A stretch of 64,000 bases of DNA. Source: Vibrio sp. Y2-5. GTDB lineage: Bacteria > Pseudomonadota > Gammaproteobacteria > Enterobacterales > Vibrionaceae. Positions 35,532-44,604 of the stretch are shown piece by piece. The stretch is taken from the NCBI RefSeq assembly GCF_014596725.1, contig NZ_JACVEG010000004.1, positions 62,001 through 126,000 of the forward strand. The letters are read 5' to 3'. The translations under genes were made by a program, and so were the position numbers. The notes beneath the pieces are model-generated. The model was given only the letters and a program-made list of their open reading frames with translations, had not been told where the DNA came from and did no database searches. The first letter of the stretch is position 1. Each line of letters opens with the position of its first letter.

Positions 35532-36527
35532 TCATATTTCCCAGATAATCATATTGAACATCCACCCGATAATGGTGAACGCGCTTAGTAATAGAACAAA
35601 AAGTATCCCGAGCAAACGCCACTGCATAACTTGTTTAAGCATGACAAATTCAGGAATACTCGCTGCGACTGTACTCATGCAAAACGCTAATGTCGTGCCG
35701 ACTGGTAATCCGTTACGCAGCAAACTTTCCATAATAGGAATCACACCAGTGGCGTTGGAATACAGAGGTATACCAATGAGTACCGAAGCAGGAACAGACC
35801 ACCACTGCCTACTCCCTAAATGGCTTTCAATCCAACCGTCTGGCACGTAACCATGTAGCGCAGCACCCACACCCACACCTATCAGAACCCACTTCCACAC
35901 TCGACTGAAAATTTCGTGTGTTTCGTTTTTAGCAAATTCATTTCGCTGCTTGAATGTTATCGGGCTGGTTTCGTTTTGAATAACGGCTCCAGAAGCAACA
36001 TTAGGCGCATTCTTCATCGCTTTAGCTGCAAAAGGTTGAAGCCAACGTTCAGCGCCTAGCAAATCCAATAACCAACCACTGAACATTCCAATAACCATAC
36101 CGGCTAAAACATAAAGAAGAGTAAACTTCCACCCCAAGAGGCTGATGAGGAGTAATACTGCTATTTCGTTCACCAAGGGAGAAGTAATAAGGAAAGCCAT
36201 AGTGATACCTAGTGGTATGCCCGCTGTCGTAAAACCAAGAAATACTGGAATACTTGAACATGAACAGAACGGAGTAATAGCGCCAAAAACGCTCCCCATA
36301 AAGTAGCCAACAACGCGTTTTTTACCAGAGAGATAGTCTCTCACTTTTTCCACATTGAGAGAGGCGCGTAAAAGAGCTATCAAATAAATCATTACAGCCA
36401 ATAAAACGAGGATCTTACTGGTGTCTTCGACAAAAAAATGGATGGCCTGCCCCAACCTCGTATGGGCATCTATTCCCAATAGTTGGTACGTAAACCAATC
36501 TGCTAGTGACGTGAAAACCCAGAACAT
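35532..36527 (-). CDS. Permease of the ArsP/DUF318 (YraQ) family
   Basis: 331 residues, about eight membrane spans. The Cys-rich PFCSCSSIPVFLGF in the third span and the second-half repeat GIPLYSNATGVIPIMESLL are typical. Some relatives export organoarsenicals; others have unknown substrates. It forms an operon with the small thioredoxin-fold gene, and a SigZ-like sigma factor gene lies upstream on the same strand. Confidence 0.85.
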   Translation of the reverse strand: MFWVFTSLADWFTYQLLGIDAHTRLGQAIHFFVEDTSKILVLLAVMIYLIALLRASLNVEKVRDYLSGKKRVVGYFMGSVFGAITPFCSCSSIPVFLGFTTAGIPLGITMAFLITSPLVNEIAVLLLISLLGWKFTLLYVLAGMVIGMFSGWLLDLLGAERWLQPFAAKAMKNAPNVASGAVIQNETSPITFKQRNEFAKNETHEIFSRVWKWVLIGVGVGAALHGYVPDGWIESHLGSRQWWSVPASVLIGIPLYSNATGVIPIMESLLRNGLPVGTTLAFCMSTVAASIPEFVMLKQVMQWRLLGILFVLLLSAFTIIGWMFNMIIWEI

Positions 36528-36660
36528 CTCTTACTCTCCTTACATTAAATACTAAATAGCAATCAGCTTGTTGCTGTTTAGTAAGACGTGGCAAGCTCTA
36601 AAAAGACGCAAGAAAATTTCATAAAAAAATAAAAAGACGCTTAACGTATACCTAGAAAAG

Positions 36661-37224
36661 CTAGGAGCGTTTAGGTGTGAAGCAGCAGACTTTATGTTGT
36701 TCATCGAAGATAATGTGGCAATTGGCATTAAGTTTCGCACGGAGCTTGGGGCGAGCGCGTTGAATACGCGACTTAACGGCAGTTAAAGTTAAGTGGTGGA
36801 TTTTCGCGAATTCCTCTTGACTGTGTCCTTGTAAGTCACAGAACTCAATTACGCTGCGATCCTCTTCACTTAAGCAAGCAAGTGCCTTGGGAAGACATTG
36901 AGCTAGGCTTTCAATTGGTTCACGTTCTGAGCTTATGTATATAGTGTGTAGGTCATTGCTGTCAGTAAGACATTCTAGCCGTCCTGATTTACGCCACTCA
37001 TCAACAAGCAAGTTTTTAGCAACCGAAAACAACCATGCTTTTTGATTCTCAATATCACAAAATGCACGATCTCTTTGCAGTGCACGAAGAAAAGTGTCCT
37101 GCAATAAGTCATAGGCTAAATCTTGGCAGGAACAGTGTTGAGTTAACCATCGATACAGAGCTGGTTCGGTCGTAGTCCAAGTATCTAATAAACAAGGTAC
37201 TGGAGATTTGCGAGTTGAGTTCAT
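36661..37224 (-). CDS. sigZ: SigZ-like ECF sigma factor
   Basis: 187 residues from the ATG at 37224; the frame extends to a TTG 17 codons upstream. Region 2 (about residues 12-80) has DLAYDLLQDTFLRALQ and QKAWLFSVAKNLLVDEWRK; region 4 (about 110-165) has CLSEEDRSVIEFCDLQGHSQ and AVKSRIQRARPKLR. The Cys-rich tail (NCHIIFDEQHKVCCFTPKR) is typical of SigZ-type factors and may sense metal or redox state. No anti-sigma gene is adjacent. It probably drives the permease/thioredoxin pair downstream. Confidence 0.82.
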   Translation of the reverse strand: MNSTRKSPVPCLLDTWTTTEPALYRWLTQHCSCQDLAYDLLQDTFLRALQRDRAFCDIENQKAWLFSVAKNLLVDEWRKSGRLECLTDSNDLHTIYISSEREPIESLAQCLPKALACLSEEDRSVIEFCDLQGHSQEEFAKIHHLTLTAVKSRIQRARPKLRAKLNANCHIIFDEQHKVCCFTPKRS

Positions 37225-37451
37225 ATACCAAACATACTCCCAAGTAATCGTTGGTGACTGGAATTTAGTGGTCAATGTTCAAAGAATAGGATCTATTTCC
37301 ACGCTTTTTTGAGATCTGACGCATTCTCTAGTAATAAGCTCTCCGTGTTTTGATTGGCGTTTGTCGGTGAGTTGGCGGAGATACTCATTATTTAGGTGAA
37401 CTAGTTAATAAATCAATTCCAATAATTAAGTTATAGTGCGTTATAGCATAA

Positions 37452-37481
37452 AAAATAACCGGATGACGCTACACATCCGGT
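37452..37481 (-). terminator. Terminator after the DoxX gene
   Basis: Minus strand ACCGGATG / CATCCGGT with an eight-base loop, followed by TATTTTTTAT. Confidence 0.85.
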
Positions 37482-37502
37482 CGAGATAATAATATTTAGG
37501 CG

Positions 37503-37925
37503 TTATGAGTCTGGTCTTAAAGCATACTTACCTGAGCCCAAGAACAACGTCGCTATACCTGCAAACAGATATACAGCGATTCCCTCAACGGCCCAACCGC
37601 CAAATTTGTTTAAACTGAAAAAGTCATTCATGTGCAATAGGTAAATTACCACCAAACAGGTACCGATAACGAATATTGACGACAAACGAGTAAAAACACC
37701 GACGATAATGAGAAGCGGAGCAACAACCTCCCCTAGGTAAACACCATAAGCGATAAAGGCTGGTAAACCGTGTCCAACCAGTAAGCCTTGAATGGAATCT
37801 GTCCCGCCGTAGATTTTGTGAATACCGTGCAGTAAAAACATAAGTGCGAAGCTAACACGTAGTACAAGTTTGCCAATATCCGGTTTTGCTAACTGCTTAT
37901 CAAGTTGATTTAAAATGTCTAGCAT
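37503..37925 (-). CDS. DoxX-family membrane protein
   Basis: 140 residues from the ATG at 37925, preferred because AAGGAT precedes it; the frame extends 20 codons upstream without a ribosome site. Four membrane spans with FALMFLLHGIHKIYGG and YLGEVVAPLLIIVGVFTRL, the DoxX/YphA pattern. Function in this family is poorly defined (oxidoreductase-linked membrane subunit). Divergent from the decarboxylase, with an FNR box in between. Confidence 0.85.
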   Translation of the reverse strand: MLDILNQLDKQLAKPDIGKLVLRVSFALMFLLHGIHKIYGGTDSIQGLLVGHGLPAFIAYGVYLGEVVAPLLIIVGVFTRLSSIFVIGTCLVVIYLLHMNDFFSLNKFGGWAVEGIAVYLFAGIATLFLGSGKYALRPDS

Positions 37926-38029
37926 GACAACCATCCTTTTAGATCTAATAATCTTAACTATAGAAGCCATAGCACACAGCATCACCTAAAAGTATTAATT
38001 ATCTTCATCAATTTTTCCGAATAATCTCA

Positions 38030-38071
38030 TTGATGTAAATCAAATCTCAAAGGCCATTCATCATGTATGAG
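38030..38071 (+). promoter_or_regulatory. FNR box with class II promoter upstream of the decarboxylase
   Basis: TTGATGTAAATCAA at 38030-38043 is a perfect FNR consensus (TTGAT-N4-ATCAA). TATGAG at 38066-38071 sits where a -10 element should be if the box is centred at -41.5, giving a start near 38078. This predicts oxygen-limited expression of the decarboxylase; control of the divergent DoxX gene is also possible. Confidence 0.6.
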
Positions 38072-38185
38072 AATACTCGCCCCTATATAAGGGTCGTTTA
38101 ATTCTTCGAAAATACTGAATATCAATTCATCATTTTTAATTATCTTTTCGATAAAAAATTTTTAGTTTTATTGGGGTATTTTTTA

Positions 38186-38296
38186 TTGCGTGAGAAAAAG
38201 TATGACTTTATTATCGCCCTGCTTCTTGATGATAGCCAATCCGAGTACATCACAGCAGTTTTGTGGCAAGGCGATAGAGCAACTATCCAAGAGTGA
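38186..38296 (+). CDS. Candidate 36-residue leader peptide of the decarboxylase
   Basis: A TTG-initiated frame (EKKYDFIIALLLDDSQSEY, then ITAVLWQGDRATIQE) with GGGG about nine bases upstream. It ends 89 bases before the decarboxylase start, in front of two hairpins. The layout is like E. coli speFL-speF, where an ornithine-sensing leader peptide controls the decarboxylase, but the sequence is unlike SpeFL. A competing frame from 38190 runs into the main gene, so this is only a candidate. Confidence 0.4.
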   Translation: MREKKYDFIIALLLDDSQSEYITAVLWQGDRATIQE

Positions 38297-38330
38297 CTTT
38301 GACGGCGCGAATGCGCTTTTATTGACGCTC

Positions 38331-38373
38331 CACTTTTCATCATCCAAGACCATGAAAAGTGCCTTGTTATTTT
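38331..38373 (+). terminator. Attenuator-like hairpin before the decarboxylase
   Basis: CACTTTTCAT pairs perfectly with ATGAAAAGTG (loop 11), then CC and TTGTTATTTT. It lies directly before the ribosome site GGAGA. A smaller GC hairpin with four T is at 38305-38320. Both suit transcription attenuation. Confidence 0.55.
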
Positions 38374-38384
38374 GGAGAATTGCT

Positions 38385-39584
38385 ATGGCTAATTCAGCTT
38401 CTGTATTGGATTTTCAATCTTTTTCTTCTCACGCTCTGTCTGCAGAATCTATCGACCTAATCGAAACCTCTGTTGCACAGTTTGGTGCACCTTTGCTGAT
38501 TCTTGATTGCGACATTATTCGCTCTCAATATCGTGCGCTAAGCAATGCATTACCAAATGTAGCACTGCACTTTGCTCTAAAGCCGCTCCCTCATCCAAAT
38601 GTTGTTAAAACACTTTTGGAAGAAGGTGCATGCTTCGATTTAGCCACTACAGGTGAAGTTGAACTTGTTCAACAACAAGGTGTACCCGCTGAACGCACAA
38701 TCCACACACACCCAATCAAGCGTGACCGCGACATTCGCGACGCACTAGCCTACGGTTGCAATGTGTTTGTGGTAGATAACCTCAATGAGTTAGAAAAGTT
38801 CAAACCATACAAAGATAAAGTGGAACTGCTTGTTCGCCTGAGCTTCCGTAACACTGAAGCTTTCGCTGATTTATCTAAAAAGTTTGGTTGCTCTGCTGAG
38901 CAGGCATTGGTGATCATTGAAACCGCAAAAGAGTGGAACATTCACATCAAAGGTTTGTCATTCCATGTCGGTTCTCAAACGACTAATCCACAGAAATATG
39001 TAGACGCAATTCGCAGCTGCAAACAAGTGATGGAACAAGTATTTGAACGTGGCCTGCCGGCTCTAAGTACACTAGATATTGGCGGTGGGTTCCCAGTGAC
39101 TTACACACAACAAGTGATGCCAATTGAGCAGTTTTGTGTACCTATTAACGAAGCGTTAAACGAGTTGCCAGAAACAGTACAAGTGATCGCTGAGCCGGGT
39201 CGATTTATCGTGGCTCCAGCAGTAACCAGTGTTGCTTCAGTTATGGGGCAAGCTGAACGTGAAGGACAGATCTGGTACTACCTAGATGACGGCATTTACG
39301 GATCATTCAGTGGCTTGATGTTTGACCATACTGAATACCCGCTCGTAACTCTAAAGCAAGATGGTGAATTAGTACCTAGTGTTTTATCAGGACCAACTTG
39401 TGACAGTATTGATGTGATCGCAGAAAACATTATGCTGCCAAAATTAGATAATGGTGATTTGGTTATTGGCCGCATGATGGGCGCATACACAAGTGCAACA
39501 GCCACTGATTTTAACTTCTTCAAACGCGCTCAAACTATTGTGACTAATGAGTACGAAGAAAGCAGCAAACGCATGATTGGCTAA
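38385..39584 (+). CDS. PLP-dependent ornithine/lysine-type decarboxylase (fold III)
   Basis: 399 residues from the ATG with GGAGA six bases upstream; an upstream extension is open but has no family match. Alanine-racemase-fold decarboxylase: PLP Lys in HFALKPLPHPNVVKTL, the GLSFHVGSQ and DIGGGFPV phosphate-loop segments, and the second-subunit motif LSGPTCDSIDVI with the catalytic Cys. Eukaryotic-type ODC and the V. vulnificus lysine/ornithine enzyme share these. It makes putrescine and/or cadaverine in the cytoplasm. Likely induced under low oxygen and possibly attenuated. Confidence 0.9.
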   Translation: MANSASVLDFQSFSSHALSAESIDLIETSVAQFGAPLLILDCDIIRSQYRALSNALPNVALHFALKPLPHPNVVKTLLEEGACFDLATTGEVELVQQQGVPAERTIHTHPIKRDRDIRDALAYGCNVFVVDNLNELEKFKPYKDKVELLVRLSFRNTEAFADLSKKFGCSAEQALVIIETAKEWNIHIKGLSFHVGSQTTNPQKYVDAIRSCKQVMEQVFERGLPALSTLDIGGGFPVTYTQQVMPIEQFCVPINEALNELPETVQVIAEPGRFIVAPAVTSVASVMGQAEREGQIWYYLDDGIYGSFSGLMFDHTEYPLVTLKQDGELVPSVLSGPTCDSIDVIAENIMLPKLDNGDLVIGRMMGAYTSATATDFNFFKRAQTIVTNEYEESSKRMIG

Positions 39585-39600
39585 CATAAAAAGAATCCAG

Positions 39601-39625
39601 AAAGCTCCCTAACGGGAGCTTTTTC
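39601..39625. terminator. Terminator between decarboxylase and PNPOx-like gene
   Basis: AAAGCTCCC-TAAC-GGGAGCTTT with T run on the plus side and A run on the other, serving both convergent genes. Confidence 0.85.
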
Positions 39626-39627
39626 GT

Positions 39628-40287
39628 TTAAGCATTGTGCCAACGATTTCCGTACGCAGAGCTATAGTCAGGAGTTTCAACAACATCACTTAGTTCACCA
39701 ACTGCTTTTAGTGGCCCTACAACGGTTCGATATGGCATGTAACCTGCCCATACCGGCAGTTCCAAGTCTTCTTTATCGTCGTTAACTACACCGTTACTGA
39801 CTTTAACCGATGCTTCCGTTAAAGGAATACGAAGCAACATGGTTGCACTCAGTTCTCTTTCGTTGCTCAAGCGAACTTCCTGAGTACGTCCTGGGGCAAT
39901 GTGTTCTACAAAATGATTCAATAAACGATCTTTTTCTTTGTTGTCATCGACCACAGAAAACTGACCAAATACAACAGCAGAACGATAATGAGCACTGTGA
40001 TGAAATGCAGAACGAGCCAGTATCCATCCGTCAAATAACGTAAAAGTCAAACAGGTTTGTTGCCCGTTTTTGAGTGAGCGTAATAAGCGACTGTTGTTTG
40101 CACCATGGATGTAAACATGGTCTTCTACCCGCCAAGCCAACATCGGAATGACAACCGGTCCCTGTTCGTTATTAATTGCAATGTGTGCGATTAGGCTTTC
40201 ATCAATAATTTGATGAAGACTCTCCAAATCAAACTGAGCTTTATGTACTGCTTTTTTAATTTGCGTTCTCGGTGTATTTGAAAGCAT
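39628..40287 (-). CDS. Pyridoxamine-5'-phosphate-oxidase-like flavin protein
   Basis: 219 residues of the FMN-binding split-barrel type: HIAINNEQGPVVIPMLAWRV, VYIHGANNSRLLRSL and FDGWILARSAFHHSAHYRSA are conserved in the 'PNPOx family' relatives of nitroimidazole-resistance proteins. It is divergent from a MocR-type regulator across 94 bases, which suggests control by that regulator and a link to vitamin B6 or amine metabolism. Confidence 0.82.
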   Translation of the reverse strand: MLSNTPRTQIKKAVHKAQFDLESLHQIIDESLIAHIAINNEQGPVVIPMLAWRVEDHVYIHGANNSRLLRSLKNGQQTCLTFTLFDGWILARSAFHHSAHYRSAVVFGQFSVVDDNKEKDRLLNHFVEHIAPGRTQEVRLSNERELSATMLLRIPLTEASVKVSNGVVNDDKEDLELPVWAGYMPYRTVVGPLKAVGELSDVVETPDYSSAYGNRWHNA

Positions 40288-40334
40288 TGGCTATCCCTAT
40301 CAAATTTGTCTTTATGGTTGCAATGTAGCAACAC

Positions 40335-40358
40335 ACTGGTACCTTAAAAAGAACCAGT
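40335..40358. promoter_or_regulatory. Candidate MocR operator
   Basis: Inverted elements ACTGGTACC and AACCAGT in the short divergent gap between the PNPOx-like gene and the MocR gene. Such repeats are usual for MocR/PdxR proteins. Not tested. Confidence 0.4.
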
Positions 40359-40381
40359 TTTGGATTAAGGATAGATCCGCT

Positions 40382-41818
40382 TTGCAACCCATCGACTCCG
40401 GTGATTTAGTACTTCAAAGTGACAAATCATCGAAACAGGAAAGCCTGTTCCACGCTATACGTGAAAAAATAGTAAAGCAGCTTTGGCATAAAGGAGGAAA
40501 GCTTCCTTCAACGCGCAAACTTGCCGAAGAGCTGCAGCTTAGCAGAAATACAGTCACAGCCGCCTATGAACAGCTCGCTGCTGAAGGATACATCGAAGCA
40601 CGCTCTGGGTCGGGATTTTACGTGAGTGTCGAACTTCCGGATCACTACTTGCCAAACGTTAAAATCGTCAAATCAATCGAAACCCACAAAAACACGTCTT
40701 CTATCAACAGCGCCTTTGCACCGGGTGTTCCCGATCTGCATCAGTTCCCAATTGCTAAGTGGCACAAATATGTTCAGCTGCATTCCACGCGCCAACACTT
40801 ACTTGGCAATAACGGTATCCAAGGTGATAGTGATCTTAGAATGGCTTTAGGTGATTACCTTGCGACAAGCCGCTCTGTACATTGCGATGCTAGCCAAATC
40901 ATCATTACGTCAGGTGCGCAGCAAGCATTGATGATAGCCCTGATGGCTGTAATGGAAAGCAACGATTCGATTTTGATGGAGCAGCCAGGCTACTCCAAGA
41001 TGCGTAAGATCATCGAACTATTAAATTACCAATTTGAGCCAGTTCATGTTGAGGAATATGTGGGTTTTGATTTGGAAAACATCCTCAACAGTAAAGCGCG
41101 AACATTGTATATTACTCCGAGTAACCAATATCCAATGGGCACAACCTTAAACACTGAACAACGTTTAAAACTGATCGAATGGGCAACTCAGGGTGACCGT
41201 TGGATTATTGAAGACGACTATGACAGTGAGTTTCAGTTTGCACATCGTCCATATACTAGCTTGCAAGGTCTATCATCTGAAATCGGTAACGACTCGCGAG
41301 TTATCTATGTTGGGTCATTCAGTAAAACGATGTTTAACAGCTTAAGGATGGGTTATCTCATCGTTCCATCAGCTTTGGTTAACAAATGTTTAGCAATAAA
41401 AGATGCATTGACTGGCGATTCCCCTGCCCACATCCAAGCAGCCATTGCGGATTTTATCAGCTCAGGAGATTTTTTACGTCACATCAGAAAAATGCGCAGA
41501 CTCTATAAAGATAAGCATCAACAGATGACTGTCGCTATCCACAAGCATTTTGGTAACGATGTTGAAATTATCAGTCAAGCAGCAGGTCTGCACGTTACGC
41601 TAAAATGGCAAAATGGCGCTAACGAGGTGACATTGTCACAGAAAGCACTAGAGAAAGGAATCATTGTGCGGCCATTAAGTTATTATGAACATCCAAACTT
41701 CAGGCAACGCAACTGGCAAGGTTTGGTACTTGGTTTTGGCAATACCTCAATGGATGATATTGACGTAAAAATTAAACAAATAGCCGATCTGTTTTACAAC
41801 TTAGGTATCCAATTGTGA
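40382..41818 (+). CDS. MocR-type regulator (GntR winged helix plus aminotransferase domain)
   Basis: 478 residues. The GntR winged helix (about 18-85) reads KLPSTRKLAEELQLSRNTVT; the fold-I aminotransferase domain (about 120-475) has SGAQQALMIAL, the aspartate in DDYDSEFQF and the PLP Lys in YVGSFSKTMF. TTG start after AAGGAT. MocR proteins bind PLP and control vitamin B6 or amine genes; the divergent PNPOx-like gene is the likely target. A matS site lies within the coding region. Confidence 0.88.
   Translation: MQPIDSGDLVLQSDKSSKQESLFHAIREKIVKQLWHKGGKLPSTRKLAEELQLSRNTVTAAYEQLAAEGYIEARSGSGFYVSVELPDHYLPNVKIVKSIETHKNTSSINSAFAPGVPDLHQFPIAKWHKYVQLHSTRQHLLGNNGIQGDSDLRMALGDYLATSRSVHCDASQIIITSGAQQALMIALMAVMESNDSILMEQPGYSKMRKIIELLNYQFEPVHVEEYVGFDLENILNSKARTLYITPSNQYPMGTTLNTEQRLKLIEWATQGDRWIIEDDYDSEFQFAHRPYTSLQGLSSEIGNDSRVIYVGSFSKTMFNSLRMGYLIVPSALVNKCLAIKDALTGDSPAHIQAAIADFISSGDFLRHIRKMRRLYKDKHQQMTVAIHKHFGNDVEIISQAAGLHVTLKWQNGANEVTLSQKALEKGIIVRPLSYYEHPNFRQRNWQGLVLGFGNTSMDDIDVKIKQIADLFYNLGIQL
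41627..41639. other. matS-type site (MatP binding), perfect
   Basis: GTGACATTGTCAC matches GTGACRNYGTCAC exactly. Inside the MocR gene. Confidence 0.75.
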
Positions 41819-41873
41819 TCAACATAAGCCATTTCGTTAAACTCCATTCACCTCACATGGATTAAGATCTTTT

Positions 41874-42905
41874 ATGTCGCAAAGCAATAAAAAGACAACC
41901 ATTACAGACGTTGCTCAACACGCCAATGTTTCGGTTACCACCGTATCACTTGTATTGAGCCAAAAAGGTCGAATTTCGGCACAGACAACCGCTCGCGTCC
42001 AAAAAGCCATTGATGAGTTGGGGTTTGTACGCAATCAGACGGCTGCCAATTTGCGAACTCAGTCGACCAAAACGATTGGATTAATGGTCAACAACAAGAA
42101 TGACTTTGCAACTTATCGTATGGTGGCTGGAATAAGTGATGTACTTGAGCAAAATGGATATATGCTCTATCTGACACAATGTGGTCAAAATGCAGAGATC
42201 TATGCTCAAAAGCTGCTATCCCTTTATCAACAAGGTGTCGAAGGGATCATTTTATCTCCTATCGATGACCAACATTTACTTTCACTACGTAAACCAGAAA
42301 GTTTACAGATACCTTTAGTTTGCCTTTCTTCAGCAAAGCTAAATAGCAATATCGATTACATTACTCCCGATAACACACACAGTGCAAAATTGGCGACAGA
42401 GCACCTTATTCGCCAAGGTCATAGACGTATCGCTTATGTTGGCGGAACAACAGGCTCTCCAAGTAGAGATGAACGCATCGCTAGCTACCGTTACACGTTA
42501 AGCCAATATGGATTACCTTCGAAGCAGGAGTGGATTTTAGACGGTGATTTGATTTCGGAAGATTTGGTTCAAGCTGTAAATCTATTGCTTTCAGAGCAAA
42601 CTCAAATTACTGCCATACTCTGTCACGATGCATCGAGTGCTCTAAGTTGCGTTAACGGTGTTAGAAAAAGCGGTCGAGAGATTGGCAAAGAACTGTTTAT
42701 CGATGAGCGCGTAGCCTTAATCAGCTTCGACGATTCTGAACAGTTAATGCTCAACCATCCTTCTTTGACATGTGTCTATACAGACCCTTATTTAGTAGGT
42801 GAATCTGCTGCACTGCGTTTGCTAGACAGTATTCGAAATCCTACCGATGCAGAACATAAAAGTATGATACTGCCCGCGAGGTTTATTCACCGTAACTCAG
42901 CATAA
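41874..42905 (+). CDS. malI: LacI-family repressor MalI
   Basis: 343 residues. Helix-turn-helix ITDVAQHANVSVTTVSLVLS and hinge QTAANLRTQSTKTIGLMV, then a periplasmic-binding-type ligand domain. The pattern VSLVLS with the neighbouring malX-type PTS gene points to MalI. Unlike E. coli, where malI and malX are divergent, the genes here converge and no malY is seen. The predicted operators lie upstream of malX only; none is visible upstream of malI. Confidence 0.82.
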   Translation: MSQSNKKTTITDVAQHANVSVTTVSLVLSQKGRISAQTTARVQKAIDELGFVRNQTAANLRTQSTKTIGLMVNNKNDFATYRMVAGISDVLEQNGYMLYLTQCGQNAEIYAQKLLSLYQQGVEGIILSPIDDQHLLSLRKPESLQIPLVCLSSAKLNSNIDYITPDNTHSAKLATEHLIRQGHRRIAYVGGTTGSPSRDERIASYRYTLSQYGLPSKQEWILDGDLISEDLVQAVNLLLSEQTQITAILCHDASSALSCVNGVRKSGREIGKELFIDERVALISFDDSEQLMLNHPSLTCVYTDPYLVGESAALRLLDSIRNPTDAEHKSMILPARFIHRNSA

Positions 42906-42937
42906 AAAAGCGACGGGATATCCCCCATCGCCTTTTA
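42905..42937. terminator. Bidirectional terminator between malI and malX
   Basis: Imperfect stem GCGACGGG / CCC..TCGC with A run before and T run after, between the two convergent stops. Confidence 0.7.
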
Positions 42938-42953
42938 TTATGTTACCGTGTCA

Positions 42954-44462
42954 CTACGCCAATTGCTGTTGAAGTGTCTCTATTTGGTCGGAAAGAAACT
43001 GTGCGCGCGCACCGAATATAATTTGAATACCAGTATCCCCGACATAAACCACGCCTTTTGCTCCCAAATCACTCAAAGCATCGCGATTCACTTTGTCTTT
43101 GTCTTTCACTTGCAAACGCAAGCGAGTGATACAAGCCGTTGAACTCGCGATATTATCCATGCCACCGATGGCCAACAAAATTTGTGTCGTCAGTTCCTCA
43201 TCAGTAATTTCATCTAGATTGTTAGAAACATCCGTTCTTCCTGGTGTTTTCACATCCAACTTACGAATCACGACTCGGAAAACACCGTAATAGATCATTG
43301 CCATAGGTATGCCAATGAAGATAACTTTGACCCAATTCGTTTCAAAGCCATTTAGAGACGGCATGATGCCAAATGAAATATAGTCGATTAACCCCGCTGA
43401 GAATGATTTGGCGATATGGGCATCGAGTGCATACATCATCATGTACGACAAACCAGCCATGACCGCATTGAATACATATAAAATTGGCGCAACAAATATA
43501 AAAGTAAACTCTACTGGCTCAGTAATACCTGTAATGAAACACGTCAGTGCTGCTGAGAACAAGATACCAGCTGCGATCTTTTTGTTCTTAGTATGAGCTT
43601 CGTGATACATAGCCAAACATGCTGCGGGTAATGCAAACAGCATCAGAGGAAACTCACCTTGCATAAACTTACCAGCATCGTTGTATGTATCTGAGCTAAA
43701 TGATTTCACACCATCTGTAAGCATCTTGAACCAGATAGTTTGGTCTCCATTAATCACAGAACCTGTTGGCGTCACATACTCACCAAAGGTAAACCAGAAA
43801 GACGGATACCATACATGGTGTAAACCCAATGGAATCAGAGCCCTTTCTGTCAGTCCGAAGATAAAGGTCGATAGCATTTGGTTGTCGCCATTAACCACGG
43901 TTGAAAGAGCATCAATACCATTTTGAACGTATTGCCAAACGTAGGGTAAAAGTAAGCCTAATAGAAAAGAGTAAAACGCACATGAAATGGCAACGAATCG
44001 CTTACCGGAAAAGAATCCTAAAAATTCAGGCAGCCTGATATCGTGATATCGCTTATAACAGTATGCCGCCAAGATACCTGAAATAAGACCACCAAATACC
44101 CCCATTTGTAGCGAAGGGATACCGAGCACTAATGCGTATTTGCCTCCTTCACTTGCCATTTCTGGAGTAATACCAAGCAACGCACTGATTGTAGAGTTGA
44201 TAATCAGTATTGAAACCGCGGCTGAAAGCGCGGCTATGCCCGATTCCGACGCCAAACCGACTGCGGAACCAATTGCAAAAAGTAAAGGCAAATTGTCAAA
44301 TACCACACCACCAGCATGCATCATTAAAGGCATGCCAAACTTGTCACCAAAAGCAAGTAATAAACCTGCCGCCGGAAGTAGTGAAATTGGCAACATCAGC
44401 GCACGCCCAATGAGCGATAACTGAGATAAAGGGGATGCCAAAGCCCGTAAATATTTGGTCAT
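42954..44462 (-). CDS. malX: PTS glucose/maltose-type EIICB component (MalX-like)
   Basis: 502 residues. The EIIC domain (about 10-400) has ten or so membrane spans with GRALMLPISLLPAAGLLLA and FGLTERALIPLGLHHVWYP; the EIIB domain (about 425-500) has the phosphorylated Cys in SSTACITRLRL. It needs a separate EIIA, probably glucose EIIA (Crr). AGGA ribosome site before ATG. Two MalI-type operators lie about 100-140 bases upstream. Sugar specificity is inferred from the family. Confidence 0.88.
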   Translation of the reverse strand: MTKYLRALASPLSQLSLIGRALMLPISLLPAAGLLLAFGDKFGMPLMMHAGGVVFDNLPLLFAIGSAVGLASESGIAALSAAVSILIINSTISALLGITPEMASEGGKYALVLGIPSLQMGVFGGLISGILAAYCYKRYHDIRLPEFLGFFSGKRFVAISCAFYSFLLGLLLPYVWQYVQNGIDALSTVVNGDNQMLSTFIFGLTERALIPLGLHHVWYPSFWFTFGEYVTPTGSVINGDQTIWFKMLTDGVKSFSSDTYNDAGKFMQGEFPLMLFALPAACLAMYHEAHTKNKKIAAGILFSAALTCFITGITEPVEFTFIFVAPILYVFNAVMAGLSYMMMYALDAHIAKSFSAGLIDYISFGIMPSLNGFETNWVKVIFIGIPMAMIYYGVFRVVIRKLDVKTPGRTDVSNNLDEITDEELTTQILLAIGGMDNIASSTACITRLRLQVKDKDKVNRDALSDLGAKGVVYVGDTGIQIIFGARAQFLSDQIETLQQQLA

Positions 44463-44557
44463 ATTCAGTCCTTAAATTTATAGCCACCATGGAAAACACC
44501 ATGTTTCCGCTATAATATGACTCGCTAACAAGCTGATTTACAAAGCAATCGAATCAA

Positions 44558-44604
44558 GTAAAACGTTTTACCTCGCAAACAATGGTTATAGATAAAACGT
44601 TTTA
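44558..44604. promoter_or_regulatory. Pair of MalI-type operators upstream of malX
   Basis: Two perfect palindromes TAAAACGTTTTA at 44559-44570 and 44593-44604, centres 34 bp apart. The E. coli MalI operator contains the same core. Three turns of spacing would allow cooperative binding. A weaker third copy may be at about 44620. Confidence 0.75.

Noticed and set aside
38190..38384. 65-codon in-frame extension of the decarboxylase
   Set aside because: No family similarity, and a strong ribosome site lies directly before ATG 38385.
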